A DNA stretch of 34,461 nucleotides, taken from positions 1 through 34,461 of the forward strand of contig JBFLXY010000018.1 in assembly GCA_040757055.1 (NCBI GenBank), read 5' to 3'. Below, piece after piece: positions 21,971-31,514 of this stretch (position 1 is the first letter of the stretch; each line of letters starts with the position of its first letter). The notes beneath the pieces were generated by a model. That model saw only the letters and a list, made by a program, of their open reading frames with translations, was not told the DNA's origin and made no database searches. A program made the translations under genes and the position numbers. Source of the DNA: JAJZRJ01 sp040757055. Lineage in GTDB: Bacteria > Desulfobacterota > Desulfobulbia > Desulfobulbales > Desulfurivibrionaceae.

Positions 21971-22795
21971 TTAGTTCATCAGGCCGTAGTCCATGAGCAG
22001 CTTTTCCAGCTCCTCGATCTCTAACGGCTTGGGAACCACGAACATCTTGTTTTCGTCGATGGCCTTGGAGAGCCCGCGGTATTCGTCGGCCTGCTTGGCC
22101 TCGGGCTTCCACTCGATCACGGTCTTGCGGTTGATCTCCGCCCGTTGCACGTCGTTGTCGCGGGGCACGAAGTAGATCATCTGGGTGCCGAGCTTCTTTG
22201 CGAACTCCTGGATCATCTCCTTCTCGTTATCCACGTTCCGCGAGTTGCAGATGAGGCCGCCCAGGCGGACGTTGCCCGAGGTGGCGAACTTCACGATGCC
22301 CTTGCTGATATTGTTGGCCGCGTACATGGCCATCATCTCGCCGGAGCAGACGATGTAGATCTCCTCGGCCTTGCCGTCGCGGATGGGCATGGCGAACCCG
22401 CCGCAGACAACGTCGCCCAATACGTCGTAGAAGGCGTAGTCAAGACCTTCGCTCTCCTCATAGGCGCCCAGGGATTCGAGCATATTGATGGAGGTAATGA
22501 TGCCGCGGCCGGCGCAGCCCACGCCCGGCTCCGGGCCGCCGGACTCGACGCACCAGGTGCCGCCATAGCCGGCCTTGCGGATGTCCTCCAGCTCCACGTC
22601 CTCGCCCTCCTCGCGCAGGGTGTCCAGCACCGATTTCTGGGCCAAGCCGCCCAAGAGCAGGCGGGTGGAGTCCGCCTTGGGGTCGCAGCCCACCACCATG
22701 ACCTTTCTGCCCATTTCCACCAGACCAGCCACGGTGTTCTGCGTGGTGGTTGACTTGCCGATTCCGCCCTTGCCGTAAATTGCTACCTTGCGCAT
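21971..22795 (-). CDS. nifH: Nitrogenase iron protein NifH
   Basis: The 274-residue Fe protein transfers electrons to NifDK with MgATP hydrolysis. Walker A is GKGGIGKST at residues 8-16, switch I CDPKADSTRLLLGG, the 4Fe-4S ligands are Cys94 in GVGCAGRGI and Cys131 in DVLGDVVCGGF, and Arg97 is the residue ADP-ribosylated in organisms with DraT. No draT/draG is seen in this window; regulation by NifI1/NifI2 is more likely. An AAGGAGG-type site lies just upstream of ATG 22795. It is first in the operon behind a sigma-54 promoter and NifA-type site. Confidence 0.98.
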   Translation of the reverse strand: MRKVAIYGKGGIGKSTTTQNTVAGLVEMGRKVMVVGCDPKADSTRLLLGGLAQKSVLDTLREEGEDVELEDIRKAGYGGTWCVESGGPEPGVGCAGRGIITSINMLESLGAYEESEGLDYAFYDVLGDVVCGGFAMPIRDGKAEEIYIVCSGEMMAMYAANNISKGIVKFATSGNVRLGGLICNSRNVDNEKEMIQEFAKKLGTQMIYFVPRDNDVQRAEINRKTVIEWKPEAKQADEYRGLSKAIDENKMFVVPKPLEIEELEKLLMDYGLMN

Positions 22796-22848
22796 GAGAA
22801 ACCTCCTTTTCGTCTCTTTGGTATGTGGGTCGTGGTTCTTTACGATCG

Positions 22849-22863
22849 ATCACGTGTTGTGAT
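22849..22863 (-). other. Hairpin at the predicted 5' end of nifH mRNA
   Basis: On the minus strand ATCAC-AACAC-GTGAT forms a 5-bp stem. The sigma-54 promoter predicts a start near 22865, so the stem would begin within a few bases of the mRNA 5' end and could protect it from decay. Confidence 0.5.
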
Positions 22864-22876
22864 GCCTTTCCCCAGG

Positions 22877-22891
22877 GCAAGGGGTGTGCCA
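22877..22891 (-). promoter_or_regulatory. Sigma-54 (-24/-12) promoter of the nifH operon
   Basis: The minus strand reads TGGCACACCCCTTGC, with GG and GC 10 bases apart. It is identical over all 15 bases to the nifE promoter at 4496-4510. The leader to nifH is about 70 bases. Confidence 0.92.
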
Positions 22892-23013
22892 GCGGTGGAC
22901 GGCGCACTGCTGTTTTTTGGTAACATGCTGAAATAATGGATGAAAATGAGTGACGAGCAGAGGGTGTGGGGCGCAGGCGGTAATGGTGGCGAAGGGCAGG
23001 TGCCATTCATTTT

Positions 23014-23029
23014 TGTCGCAAGCGCGACA
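23014..23029 (-). promoter_or_regulatory. NifA-type upstream activator site for nifH
   Basis: TGTCGCAAGCGCGACA is TGT-N10-ACA with perfect TGTCGC arms, centred about 156 bp upstream of the expected nifH start. It shares both arms with the nifE site at 4384-4399. Confidence 0.85.
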
Positions 23030-23379
23030 ATGGGGAAGCAATTGCGCCGCTTCTGTGGGGAACAAGGGAAACTACAAAAAAGGAAGTAAAGTATTTATAC
23101 AGACCACAAATTGTACATTTATGTGAATCTATGAGTCGGGCGTGTTTTGCTAAAATTTGTAAAAACAACAAGTTGCGAGCATATCGACGTTGGCGTCCAA
23201 GGGAACGGAATTTGCAAACTCTTTGGCAGGCCGTTGAAAAATTTGTTTTTCCAGCGGGCTGCGTGCGCCCCACGGATGGGGCGTCACTTCCGCGGGTTCG
23301 TGGTTGAAAAGGTCATGGATGACTTTTCCAACATCCTGCCAGTGGCAAGCGCCAATTTCACGGGAGCAAAGCGAAGGTT

Positions 23380-24990
<1,611 letters not shown>

Positions 24991-25020
24991 GAAGCCACGC
25001 CGTTCCGGAGGAGGCCGCCT

Positions 25021-25740
25021 CTAACGGAGAAGGCGCAGGAAATTGGCAAAGAGCGTCGCAAGGTCGGCCGCGGTTCTTTGCGCATGGACTTGGGCCGCGT
25101 CGAGAATGGCGCGGGGACTGATGTCCTGTGTCTGCAGGGAGGAGAGCCATTTCTGGTCCTTCTGGAGCCAGAGGGCGACATCCTCGGGCGCGGCGGCATG
25201 GTTGTCGAACTGAAGTCCGATGAGGTGGGGGCGGTCGATGACGGAAAGGGCCTCCACCTGGCATTCGGCCGAGGTCATCAGAACGACGAGGTGCTTGGGC
25301 AGCGGTTCCAGCGCCGTCTGGGCGTGCCACTTGAAGAGGGGCACTGTCTGGCCAATACCGCTGAACAGCGGATGCTCGCGGCCGTCGTGGGTGAGATGGC
25401 CCTGGGTGAAGCCGATGCTGCTGCAGAAATTGGGTCCGATGGTGGCGCCGAGAACCTGGGCCAGCAGCTGATGGCCCAGGCAGAAGCCGAGGCAGGGCAT
25501 GTCCGCGGCCACCGCCGCGCGGAGCAGGCGTTTTTCCTCGATCAGGAAAGGATACTGCGCCTCCTGGTCCACGTTGGCGCCGCCGCCCAGGATGAGCAGG
25601 CCGGCGAAGCGGCGGAAGTCGGGCAGTGGCTCCGCCCAGACCCTGGCGATGACGAGTTCGGTGCGCAGTTTCTGCGCTGTCTTTTTGAGGAGAATCCCCG
25701 GCCCTTCCCAAGGGCTATGCTGCAACACGAGGAGTTTCAT
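25021..25740 (-). CDS. Class I glutamine amidotransferase-like protein with altered active site
   Basis: The 239-residue protein has the class I amidotransferase fold: GLLILGGGANVDQE, nucleophile elbow PCLGFCLGHQLLA (Cys87) and a His-containing FKWHAQT strand. The usual catalytic GxQFHPE motif is GLQFDNHAAAPED here, so Asp179 replaces the expected His and a His is found two residues later. The triad may be rearranged or lost, and the protein may bind rather than hydrolyse glutamine. It is convergent with nifA, 30 bp away, and reads in the same direction as glnK-amtB but after a strong terminator, so it is probably separately expressed. Ribosome-binding sequence before ATG 25740 is weak. Sequence differs clearly from the amidotransferase at 13948-14673. 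Confidence 0.8.
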   Translation of the reverse strand: MKLLVLQHSPWEGPGILLKKTAQKLRTELVIARVWAEPLPDFRRFAGLLILGGGANVDQEAQYPFLIEEKRLLRAAVAADMPCLGFCLGHQLLAQVLGATIGPNFCSSIGFTQGHLTHDGREHPLFSGIGQTVPLFKWHAQTALEPLPKHLVVLMTSAECQVEALSVIDRPHLIGLQFDNHAAAPEDVALWLQKDQKWLSSLQTQDISPRAILDAAQVHAQRTAADLATLFANFLRLLR

Positions 25741-25768
25741 GGCGTTGTTCGATGGGGGAGAAAAGGCG

Positions 25769-25814
25769 GCGTTTCAGGCCGGTCGGGGCGATGGTCCCGG
25801 CCGGCCTGAAACGC
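25769..25814 (-). terminator. Strong terminator after amtB
   Basis: GCGTTTCAGGCCGG (25769-25782) pairs perfectly with CCGGCCTGAAACGC (25801-25814). On the minus strand CCTTTTCT follows. It shares the TTTCAGGCCG stem with the terminator after tRNA-Thr. Confidence 0.82.
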
Positions 25815-25826
25815 GATTGCATGTTT

Positions 25827-27164
25827 TTATGGGGTATTGTGAAATTCGAAGCCGGCATAGGCCTCCATGCCATGCTCGCCCACGTCGAGGCCACGCATTT
25901 CCTCCTCCTCATCGACCCGGATGCCCATGGTGAGCTTGAGCAGAAGGAAGAAGAGGAAGGCCAGGGTGAAGCAGGCGATGCCGTAAGCGGCCACGCCAAT
26001 GAGCTGGGTGACGAAGGAGTGCTTGGCGCTGAAAATTCCCACCGCCAGGGTGCCCCAGATGCCGCAGACGAGATGCACGGAAACGGCGCCCACCGGGTCG
26101 TCGATCCTGAGGCGGTCGAAGCCCATGACCGAGAGCACCACCAGCAGGCCGGCGATGATGCCGATAACCACCGCGCCCATGACGCTGACCACGTCGGCGC
26201 CGGCGGTGATGCCCACCAGGCCGGCCAGGGCGCCGTTCAGTGCCATGGTCAGATCTGGTTTCTTCTGAATCAGCCAGGAGAGCAGCATGGCGGCAACGAT
26301 CCCGGCCGCGGCGGCCAGCGAGGTGGTGACGAAGACAAAGGAAACCGCCTCCGGGTTGGCCGACAGCACCGAGCCGCCGTTGAAGCCGAACCAGCCGAGC
26401 CAGAGCAGGAAGACGCCGATGGTGGCCAGGGGCATGTTGTGTCCCATGATCGGCTTGATGGTGTTGCCGACATATTTGCCCATCCGGGGTCCGAGCAAAA
26501 GGATGCCGGCCAGGGCCGCCCAGCCGCCCACGCTGTGGACCAGGGTGGAGCCGGCGAAGTCGTAAAAGCCCATGCTGTCGAGCCAGCCGCCGCCCCACTT
26601 CCAGCTGCCCACCCAGGGATAGACCAGCGCCACATAGAGGGTGGAGAAGATGAGAAAGCTGTGCAGCTTGACCCGTTCGGCCACGGCGCCGGAAACGATG
26701 GTGGCGGCGGTGGCGGCGAACATCGCCTGGAAGATGAAATCGGTCCAGTAGGTATAGATGCCGACGCCGTCGTCGCCCTTGACCATCATGGTCTCCGGGG
26801 TGGCGCCGATGCCGAAACCGGAGAAGCCGAACCAGCCGGCCAGGCTGAAATCTCCTGGGTACATCAAGTTGAAGCCGATCACGGCATAGGTCAGCAGGCC
26901 GATGGCAACGATGGCGGTATTTTTGAAGAGGATGTTGACGGTATTTTTCGCCCTGGTCATGCCGGCCTCCAACGAGGCGAAGCCAAGGTGCATGATGAAG
27001 ACCAGGAAGGTGGCGACCAGCATCCAGGTGTTGTTGGTAACATAGGTCGCCGCGGCGCCGGTGATCTCGGCCACGGCGGCTTCTTCGGCCAGGACGGCCG
27101 AGGGCAGGCAGCAGAGCAGCATGGCTGCCGGCAGCGCGATTGTGCACAGTTTCGAACGTTTCAT
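25827..27164 (-). CDS. amtB: Ammonium transporter AmtB
   Basis: The 445-residue protein has a cleavable signal (to about residue 26, SAVLA) and eleven hydrophobic segments, the Amt/Mep/Rh topology. Typical stretches include TNNTWMLVATFLVFIMHLGF, ASLEAGMTRAKNTVNIL, YPGDFSLAGWFGFSGFG, DFAGSTLVHSVGGWAALAG with the pore His region, and MALNGALAGLVGITAG. The short C-terminal tail begins after FFLLLKLTMGIRVDEEEEM and should bind GlnK. It imports ammonium and passes information on nitrogen status through GlnK. AAAGGAG lies upstream of ATG 27164, and glnK is 45 bp upstream in the same operon. Confidence 0.96.
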   Translation of the reverse strand: MKRSKLCTIALPAAMLLCCLPSAVLAEEAAVAEITGAAATYVTNNTWMLVATFLVFIMHLGFASLEAGMTRAKNTVNILFKNTAIVAIGLLTYAVIGFNLMYPGDFSLAGWFGFSGFGIGATPETMMVKGDDGVGIYTYWTDFIFQAMFAATAATIVSGAVAERVKLHSFLIFSTLYVALVYPWVGSWKWGGGWLDSMGFYDFAGSTLVHSVGGWAALAGILLLGPRMGKYVGNTIKPIMGHNMPLATIGVFLLWLGWFGFNGGSVLSANPEAVSFVFVTTSLAAAAGIVAAMLLSWLIQKKPDLTMALNGALAGLVGITAGADVVSVMGAVVIGIIAGLLVVLSVMGFDRLRIDDPVGAVSVHLVCGIWGTLAVGIFSAKHSFVTQLIGVAAYGIACFTLAFLFFLLLKLTMGIRVDEEEEMRGLDVGEHGMEAYAGFEFHNTP

Positions 27165-27209
27165 GAACGACTCCTTTTCGTTTCTCGAATTACGCCATGG
27201 GGTTCTGGT

Positions 27210-27548
27210 CTAAACCGCGTCCCGGCCCTTTTCGCCGGTGCGGATCCGGCAGACCTCGTCCACCGGCAGCACGAAGATCTTGCCGTCGCCGATCTTGCCG
27301 GTCTTGACGCTGTCCATGACGGCCTTCACCACCTTGTCCGCCATTTCCGTCTCCACCACGATCTCCACCTTGACCTTGGGGATGAAATCGACCACATACT
27401 CGGCCCCGCGGTACACCTCGGTGTGGCCCTTCTGTCGGCCAAAGCCCTTGACCTCGGTCACGGTCATGCCCTGTACGCCGATGGCGGTCATGGCTTCCTT
27501 CAGATCATCGAGCTTGAACGGCTTGATGATCGCCTCGATTTTTTTCAT
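27210..27548 (-). CDS. glnK: PII signal protein GlnK
   Basis: The ATG at 27548, preceded by GGAGGAAGCAA, gives 112 residues, the classic PII length; an upstream extension of the frame has no support. MKKIEAIIKPFKLDDLKEAM starts the ferredoxin-like fold, the T-loop has Tyr51 in YRGAEYVVDFIP (the uridylylation site), and the nucleotide-binding end is KIGDGKIFVLPVDEVCRIRT. It senses ATP/ADP and 2-oxoglutarate and gates AmtB. It is distinct from NifI1/NifI2. Confidence 0.96.
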   Translation of the reverse strand: MKKIEAIIKPFKLDDLKEAMTAIGVQGMTVTEVKGFGRQKGHTEVYRGAEYVVDFIPKVKVEIVVETEMADKVVKAVMDSVKTGKIGDGKIFVLPVDEVCRIRTGEKGRDAV

Positions 27549-27625
27549 TTGCTTCCTCCTTTCCTTTCGCGATGAAAACATGGGTGCGCTGTACGCAGTG
27601 CGCGGTGTTCTGGAAGGGCTCAATA

Positions 27626-27640
27626 ACAAAAGCCGTGCCA
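27626..27640 (-). promoter_or_regulatory. Probable sigma-54 promoter of glnK-amtB
   Basis: The minus strand reads TGGCACGGCTTTTGT. The -24 half is perfect; the -12 half has GT in place of GC at the correct 10-base spacing. It lies about 80 bp upstream of glnK, and glnK-amtB operons are often sigma-54/NtrC controlled. Confidence 0.55.
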
Positions 27641-27754
27641 CCTGCTTCGCGGCAGATGCGTTTGTTTGGTATCTGTTTGATTTTTCAGGAAACAAAAAGA
27701 GAGTCGCCCGTGGAGGGGGAGGCGTTTCCCGGCAGAAATTATACTTTTTTGTTC

Positions 27755-27791
27755 TTTTTGGTAACTTGCCCGATGTTAATTCTTACCAAAA
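27755..27791. promoter_or_regulatory. Large inverted repeat upstream of glnK
   Basis: TTTTGGTAA (27756-27764) and TTACCAAAA (27783-27791) are perfect 9-bp arms separated by 18 bases. The centre is about 160 bp upstream of the start expected from the sigma-54-like box, the usual enhancer distance. A single copy of TTTTTGGTAAC is also present at 22914-22924, upstream of nifH. Confidence 0.6.
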
Positions 27792-28028
27792 TGTTCTTTT
27801 TGCGGTGGCCTGAAACGCCTGCGCCATCCGGGTGGCCAAACAGCCGCGGGGTGTCGGCGGTGCGTGGCGGAACCCGGTCGGCCCGCCTCTGCTGGTTGCC
27901 TGACGCGGCCACGGCGACGAAGAAGCCGCTATTCCCATGGCACTCCGCGGAAAAATGAACTAAAAATGGGGAAAACGCCGGCCGCGATCGCGGCCCTGGT
28001 CGAACGCATCGCAAGGAAGGAGGGGAGC

Positions 28029-28847
28029 ATGATTGATTTTCGCGTCGATGAGGAACGCTGCATCCAGTGCGGCGAATGCGTCCAGGACTGCCCCATGGGC
28101 GTCCTGGCCATGGATGCGTATCCCGGAATGGTGAACGAGGCGGGCTGCATCCGCTGCCAGCACTGCCTGGCGGTCTGCCCCACGGCAGCGGTCTCCATCC
28201 TCGGCAAAAATCCCGACGACAGCGTACCGCTCGCCGGCAACCTGCCGGACCCGGCCCAACTCGTCACCCTGATCAAGGGGCGGCGGGCGGTGCGGCGCTA
28301 CCAGGAGCGGGACGTGGAGCCGGCACTGATCGACGAACTTCTGGAAATCGCCTGCCATGCCCCCACCGGGGTCAACGCGCAGTCCGTGCTCTTCACCGTG
28401 GTGAAGGAACGGGCCGTGCTCCACCGGGTGCGGGGTGAGCTGATCGAGCGCCTGGCCCGGATGAAGGAGGATGGCACCCTGCCGGCCGGCCGGGCCGGCA
28501 AGTATCTCGGCAGCGTGGTCAAGGCGTGGCAGCAGGAGGGCAAGGACGTCATCTTCCGGGGCGCCCCACATCTTCTCATCACCAGTGCCCCGGCCGAGGT
28601 GACCTGCCCGGCGCAGGACACCATCATCGCGCTCACCACCTTTGAACTCATGGCCCAGGCCCGTGGGGTCGGCACGGTGTGGGACGGCATCTGCATGATG
28701 GCCCTGGCCGCCTGCCCGGAGGTGGTGGCCACGCTCGGCATCCCGGCCAACCACACCCTGGGCTATGCCATGGCCTTCGGCTGGCCGGCGGTGGCGTATC
28801 ATCGCACCGTGCAGCGCGGCCCGGCCTTGGTCAATGTGGTGCAGTGA
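28029..28847 (+). CDS. Ferredoxin-nitroreductase fusion protein
   Basis: The ATG at 28029 follows AAGGAGGGGAGC and gives 272 residues. Residues 1-55 are a bacterial 2x4Fe-4S ferredoxin: Cys11-x2-Cys14-x2-Cys17-x3-Cys21 and Cys40-x2-Cys43-x2-Cys46-x3-Cys50. The rest is a nitroreductase-type flavoprotein, with the FMN-binding RRAVRRYQERDVEPAL, ACHAPTGVNAQSVLFTV and the C-terminal LGYAMAFGWPAVAY. The fused ferredoxin can deliver electrons to FMN; the physiological substrate is unknown. It is divergent from glnK and may share its control region, so a link with nitrogen or redox status is possible. Length fits the Fd-NR family. Confidence 0.92.
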   Translation: MIDFRVDEERCIQCGECVQDCPMGVLAMDAYPGMVNEAGCIRCQHCLAVCPTAAVSILGKNPDDSVPLAGNLPDPAQLVTLIKGRRAVRRYQERDVEPALIDELLEIACHAPTGVNAQSVLFTVVKERAVLHRVRGELIERLARMKEDGTLPAGRAGKYLGSVVKAWQQEGKDVIFRGAPHLLITSAPAEVTCPAQDTIIALTTFELMAQARGVGTVWDGICMMALAACPEVVATLGIPANHTLGYAMAFGWPAVAYHRTVQRGPALVNVVQ

Positions 28848-28871
28848 GAAGGTGCTGAGTGAAGGGGGGAG

Positions 28872-28891
28872 GGGGCAAAGAGTTTTGCCCC
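28872..28891. terminator. Hairpin between the nitroreductase gene and tRNA-Val
   Basis: GGGGCAAA (28872-28879) and TTTGCCCC (28884-28891) form an 8-bp stem with loop GAGT. It could end both the plus-strand nitroreductase transcript and the minus-strand tRNA transcript, but no clear T-tract follows in either direction. Confidence 0.5.
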
Positions 28892-28901
28892 GGAATTTCA
28901 G

Positions 28902-28976
28902 TGGTGGGCGATACTGGGTTCGAACCAGTGACCCCTGCCGTGTGAAGGCAGTGCTCTCCCGCTGAGCTAATCGCCC
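28902..28976 (-). tRNA. tRNA-Val (anticodon CAC)
   Basis: The minus strand folds into a cloverleaf: acceptor GGGCGAT/ATCGCCC, D arm GCTC/GAGC, anticodon stem CTGCC/GGCAG with loop TTCACAC (anticodon CAC), T arm ACTGG-TTCGAAC-CCAGT, discriminator A and encoded CCA. The 5' end (28976) faces the restriction-modification genes. Confidence 0.97.
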
Positions 28977-29369
28977 CTGAAATTTTTTGGATAATAGTCT
29001 ATTTCGCCGCCCGCGACAACCGATCTTTGCTACAGTGAAACGGATTGCGAGTGTTCGGAATTTCGGCGGTGTGACGCGGCCCGGTTTTGGTGGGTGTGCT
29101 GCGGTGGTAATTGTTCATGGTGTGACGGGAAGAAAAGGGTACTTTTCCGGCCTTTTGCTGTTGGCGCCTGACAGGAATTGAGTATGATGTCCTGTGAATT
29201 CGGCCGAATATCCTCATTGAAGGCGGGGAAGCACTGTGAGCGCGGCGTAGGTGAACGTTGTGCGTTGGTAGGTGGTGGTGGCGGTTGGACGAACGAACGG
29301 GGAAAGAGTTCTGTCGCGGGGTTTGGCGATCGCTAGGATTAAGGTTACAATCGGGAACGAACGAGACAC
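28977..29369. other. Intergenic region before hsdM
   Basis: In these 393 bp I see the promoter listed below and otherwise no supported gene. Several G/T-rich stretches (for example GGTAGGTGGTGGTGGCGGTTGG) show no repeat structure. Confidence 0.6.
29323..29351 (+). promoter_or_regulatory. Sigma-70-type promoter of hsdM
   Basis: TTGGCG (29323-29328) and TACAAT (29346-29351) are separated by 17 bp. The start should be near 29358, leaving a leader of about 12 bases before ATG 29370. Confidence 0.6.
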
Positions 29370-31514
29370 ATGAGCAACAACCAGCAAGAGCATATCGGGT
29401 TTATCTGGTCCATCGCCAACCTGTTGCGTGGCCCCTACCGGCCGCCGCAGTATCGCCGGGTCATGCTGCCCATGACCGTGTTGCGCCGTCTGGATTGCGT
29501 GCTGGAGCCGACCAGGGAGGCCGTGCTCAAGGAGTACGCCAGACTGAAAGGGCAGCCGGAAAAATACGTCTCAGCCCGGCTCAACAAGATCAGCGGCTAC
29601 CAGTTCCACAACACCAGCCGCTACACCTTCCGGAAGCTGTTGGGCGAGCCGGAGAACATCGCCAAAAACCTGCTCGACCACATCAGGGGGTTTTCCGGCC
29701 AGGCCCGGCGGATCTTCGAGTTCTACAAGTTCGAGCAGGAGATCGAAAAGCTCGACGACAGCAACCGCCTCTTTCTGATCGTCCAGGAATTCGCCAAGGT
29801 GGATTTCCACCCCGACCAGGTTTCCAACGTCGCCATGGGCGCGATCTTCGAGGAGCTGGTCCGCAAGTTCAACGAGCAGGCCAACGAGGAGGCCGGGGAT
29901 CACTTCACCCCCCGCGAAGTCATCCGCCTCATGGTCCATCTGCTCTACGACACCGAGGACAACCTGTTCAATACCAGGGGGCTGATCCGCACCCTTTACG
30001 ATCCCACCTGCGGCACCGGCGGCATGCTCTCGGTTTCCGAAGAGTACCTGAAGGAACACGCCCCCGGCGCCCATCTGGAGCTGTTCGGCCAGGAATACAA
30101 CGAAGAGTCCTGGGCCATCTGCTGTTCCGACATGCTGATCAAAGGCGAGGCCACCGAGAACATCATCTTCGGCGATACCCTGGGCGACGGCAAGACCAGG
30201 GACGGCCATCTGGAGAAGAAGTTTCATTACATGCTAGCCAATCCTCCCTTTGGCGTGGAGTGGAAACCCGAGAAGGACGTGGTCACCGGGGAGCACGAAG
30301 AACTGGGTTTCGATGGCCGCTTCGGGCCGGGCCTGCCCCGGATCAACGACGGCTCCATGCTCTTCCTGCTGCACATGATCTCCAAGATGCATCCGGCGCC
30401 GGAGCAGGGCGGGGAAGGCTCCCGGATCGGTATCGTCTTCAACGGCTCGCCCCTTTTCACCGGCGACGCCGGCTCGGGGGAAAGCAACATCCGCAAGTGG
30501 ATCATCGAAAACGACTGGCTGGACGCCATTGTCGCCCTGCCGGACCAGATGTTCTACAACACCGGCATCTTTACCTATATTTGGCTCGTCACCAACAGGA
30601 AGAAGCCCCAGTGTCGCGGCAAGGTGCAGTTGATCGACGGCACCAAATTCTTCGTCAAGATGCGCAAGAGCCTCGGCAACAAGCGCAACAAGCTGGGCGA
30701 TGCGGCCGACGGCGAGCCGGACCATATCGGCGAGCTGGCCCGCATCTACGGCGAGTTCCGCCATAATCGGACCGCCCGGCTGCCGGCAAACGGCGGGGAA
30801 AAGGAGTTTGTCGTCGGCAAGATTTTCGACAACCGCGAGTTCGGCTTTGCCAAGATGGTGGTGGAACGCCCCCTGCGTCTCAATTTCCAGGCGAGCCCCG
30901 AGCGGATCGAAAAACTGCGGGAAGAGAAGTCTTTCCAGGCACTGGCCGAATCGAAGAAGCGCAAGGACAAGAAGGCGGCGGCCAGGGAAGAAGAGGAGGG
31001 CCGGCAGTTGCAGGAGGCGATCATCGCGGCCCTGCGCGCCCTGGACGGCGACATCCTCTACAAAAACCGCGACCAGTTCCTTGCCGTGCTCAACAAGGCC
31101 CTGGCCAAGACTGGGCTCAAGCTGGCTGCCCCGCTCAGGAAGGTGGTGGTTGCCGCCCTCTCCGACCGGGACGAGACCGCCGATATTTGCCGCGACAAGG
31201 ACGGCAACCCGGAGCCGGACAGCGAGTTGCGGGACACCGAGAACGTCCCCCTGCCCATGGACATCGACCTGCCGATCCGTGACCGGGATCTGGCCAAACT
31301 GGTGGAGCCCTGCGAGGAGTACCTGAAGAAAGAGGTGCTGCCCCATGTCCCCGATGCCTGGATCGATCATGCCAAGACCAGGGTGGGCTACGAAATCCCC
31401 CTGAACCGCCATTTCTACGTCTATCAGCCGCCGCGCGAACTGGGCGAGATCGAGGCGGACATCAAAAAGGTGGAGCAGGAAATCCTCGCCATGCTGGCCG
31501 AGGTGACGAAATGA
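29370..31514 (+). CDS. hsdM: Type I restriction-modification methyltransferase subunit HsdM
   Basis: The 714-residue N6-adenine methyltransferase has the N-terminal helical domain (EHIGFIWSIANLLRGPYRPP), the SAM-binding motif DPTCGTGGML from residue 211 and catalytic ANPPFG near residue 291. NDWLDAIVALPDQMFYNTGI is also typical of HsdM. The C-terminal about 200 residues are charged and helical (KKRKDKKAAAREEEEGRQLQ) and make it longer than the classical 500-residue HsdM; extended forms exist. The protein acts with HsdS, which chooses the target. The stop overlaps the RhuM gene by 4 bp. hsdR is not in the window. Confidence 0.95.
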   Translation: MSNNQQEHIGFIWSIANLLRGPYRPPQYRRVMLPMTVLRRLDCVLEPTREAVLKEYARLKGQPEKYVSARLNKISGYQFHNTSRYTFRKLLGEPENIAKNLLDHIRGFSGQARRIFEFYKFEQEIEKLDDSNRLFLIVQEFAKVDFHPDQVSNVAMGAIFEELVRKFNEQANEEAGDHFTPREVIRLMVHLLYDTEDNLFNTRGLIRTLYDPTCGTGGMLSVSEEYLKEHAPGAHLELFGQEYNEESWAICCSDMLIKGEATENIIFGDTLGDGKTRDGHLEKKFHYMLANPPFGVEWKPEKDVVTGEHEELGFDGRFGPGLPRINDGSMLFLLHMISKMHPAPEQGGEGSRIGIVFNGSPLFTGDAGSGESNIRKWIIENDWLDAIVALPDQMFYNTGIFTYIWLVTNRKKPQCRGKVQLIDGTKFFVKMRKSLGNKRNKLGDAADGEPDHIGELARIYGEFRHNRTARLPANGGEKEFVVGKIFDNREFGFAKMVVERPLRLNFQASPERIEKLREEKSFQALAESKKRKDKKAAAREEEEGRQLQEAIIAALRALDGDILYKNRDQFLAVLNKALAKTGLKLAAPLRKVVVAALSDRDETADICRDKDGNPEPDSELRDTENVPLPMDIDLPIRDRDLAKLVEPCEEYLKKEVLPHVPDAWIDHAKTRVGYEIPLNRHFYVYQPPRELGEIEADIKKVEQEILAMLAEVTK

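Larger units (their letters stand above)
22796..23379. other. Divergent nifH-nifA control region
   Basis: This 584-bp gap holds the nifH leader, a 5' hairpin, the sigma-54 promoter and the NifA-type site, all listed separately. The part nearest nifA (about 23060-23379) is AT-rich. I see no convincing sigma-54 promoter for nifA there; TTTGGCAGGCCGTTGAA at 23221-23237 lacks the -12 GC. No small gene is supported. Confidence 0.75.
27549..28028. other. Divergent control region between glnK and the nitroreductase gene
   Basis: This 480-bp gap carries the sigma-54-like box and large inverted repeat listed separately. The part nearer the nitroreductase gene (27800-28028) shows no clear promoter or small gene. 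An in-frame extension of the nitroreductase upstream to 27864 is open, but the ribosome site favours 28029. Confidence 0.7.

Noticed and set aside
23221..23237. Sigma-54 promoter for nifA
   Set aside because: The -24 GG is present but the -12 GC is missing at the required spacing.
25752..27575. A 607-codon plus-strand frame antisense to amtB and glnK
   Set aside because: It has low-complexity His/Gly/Asp composition and no domain; amtB and glnK are certain on the minus strand.
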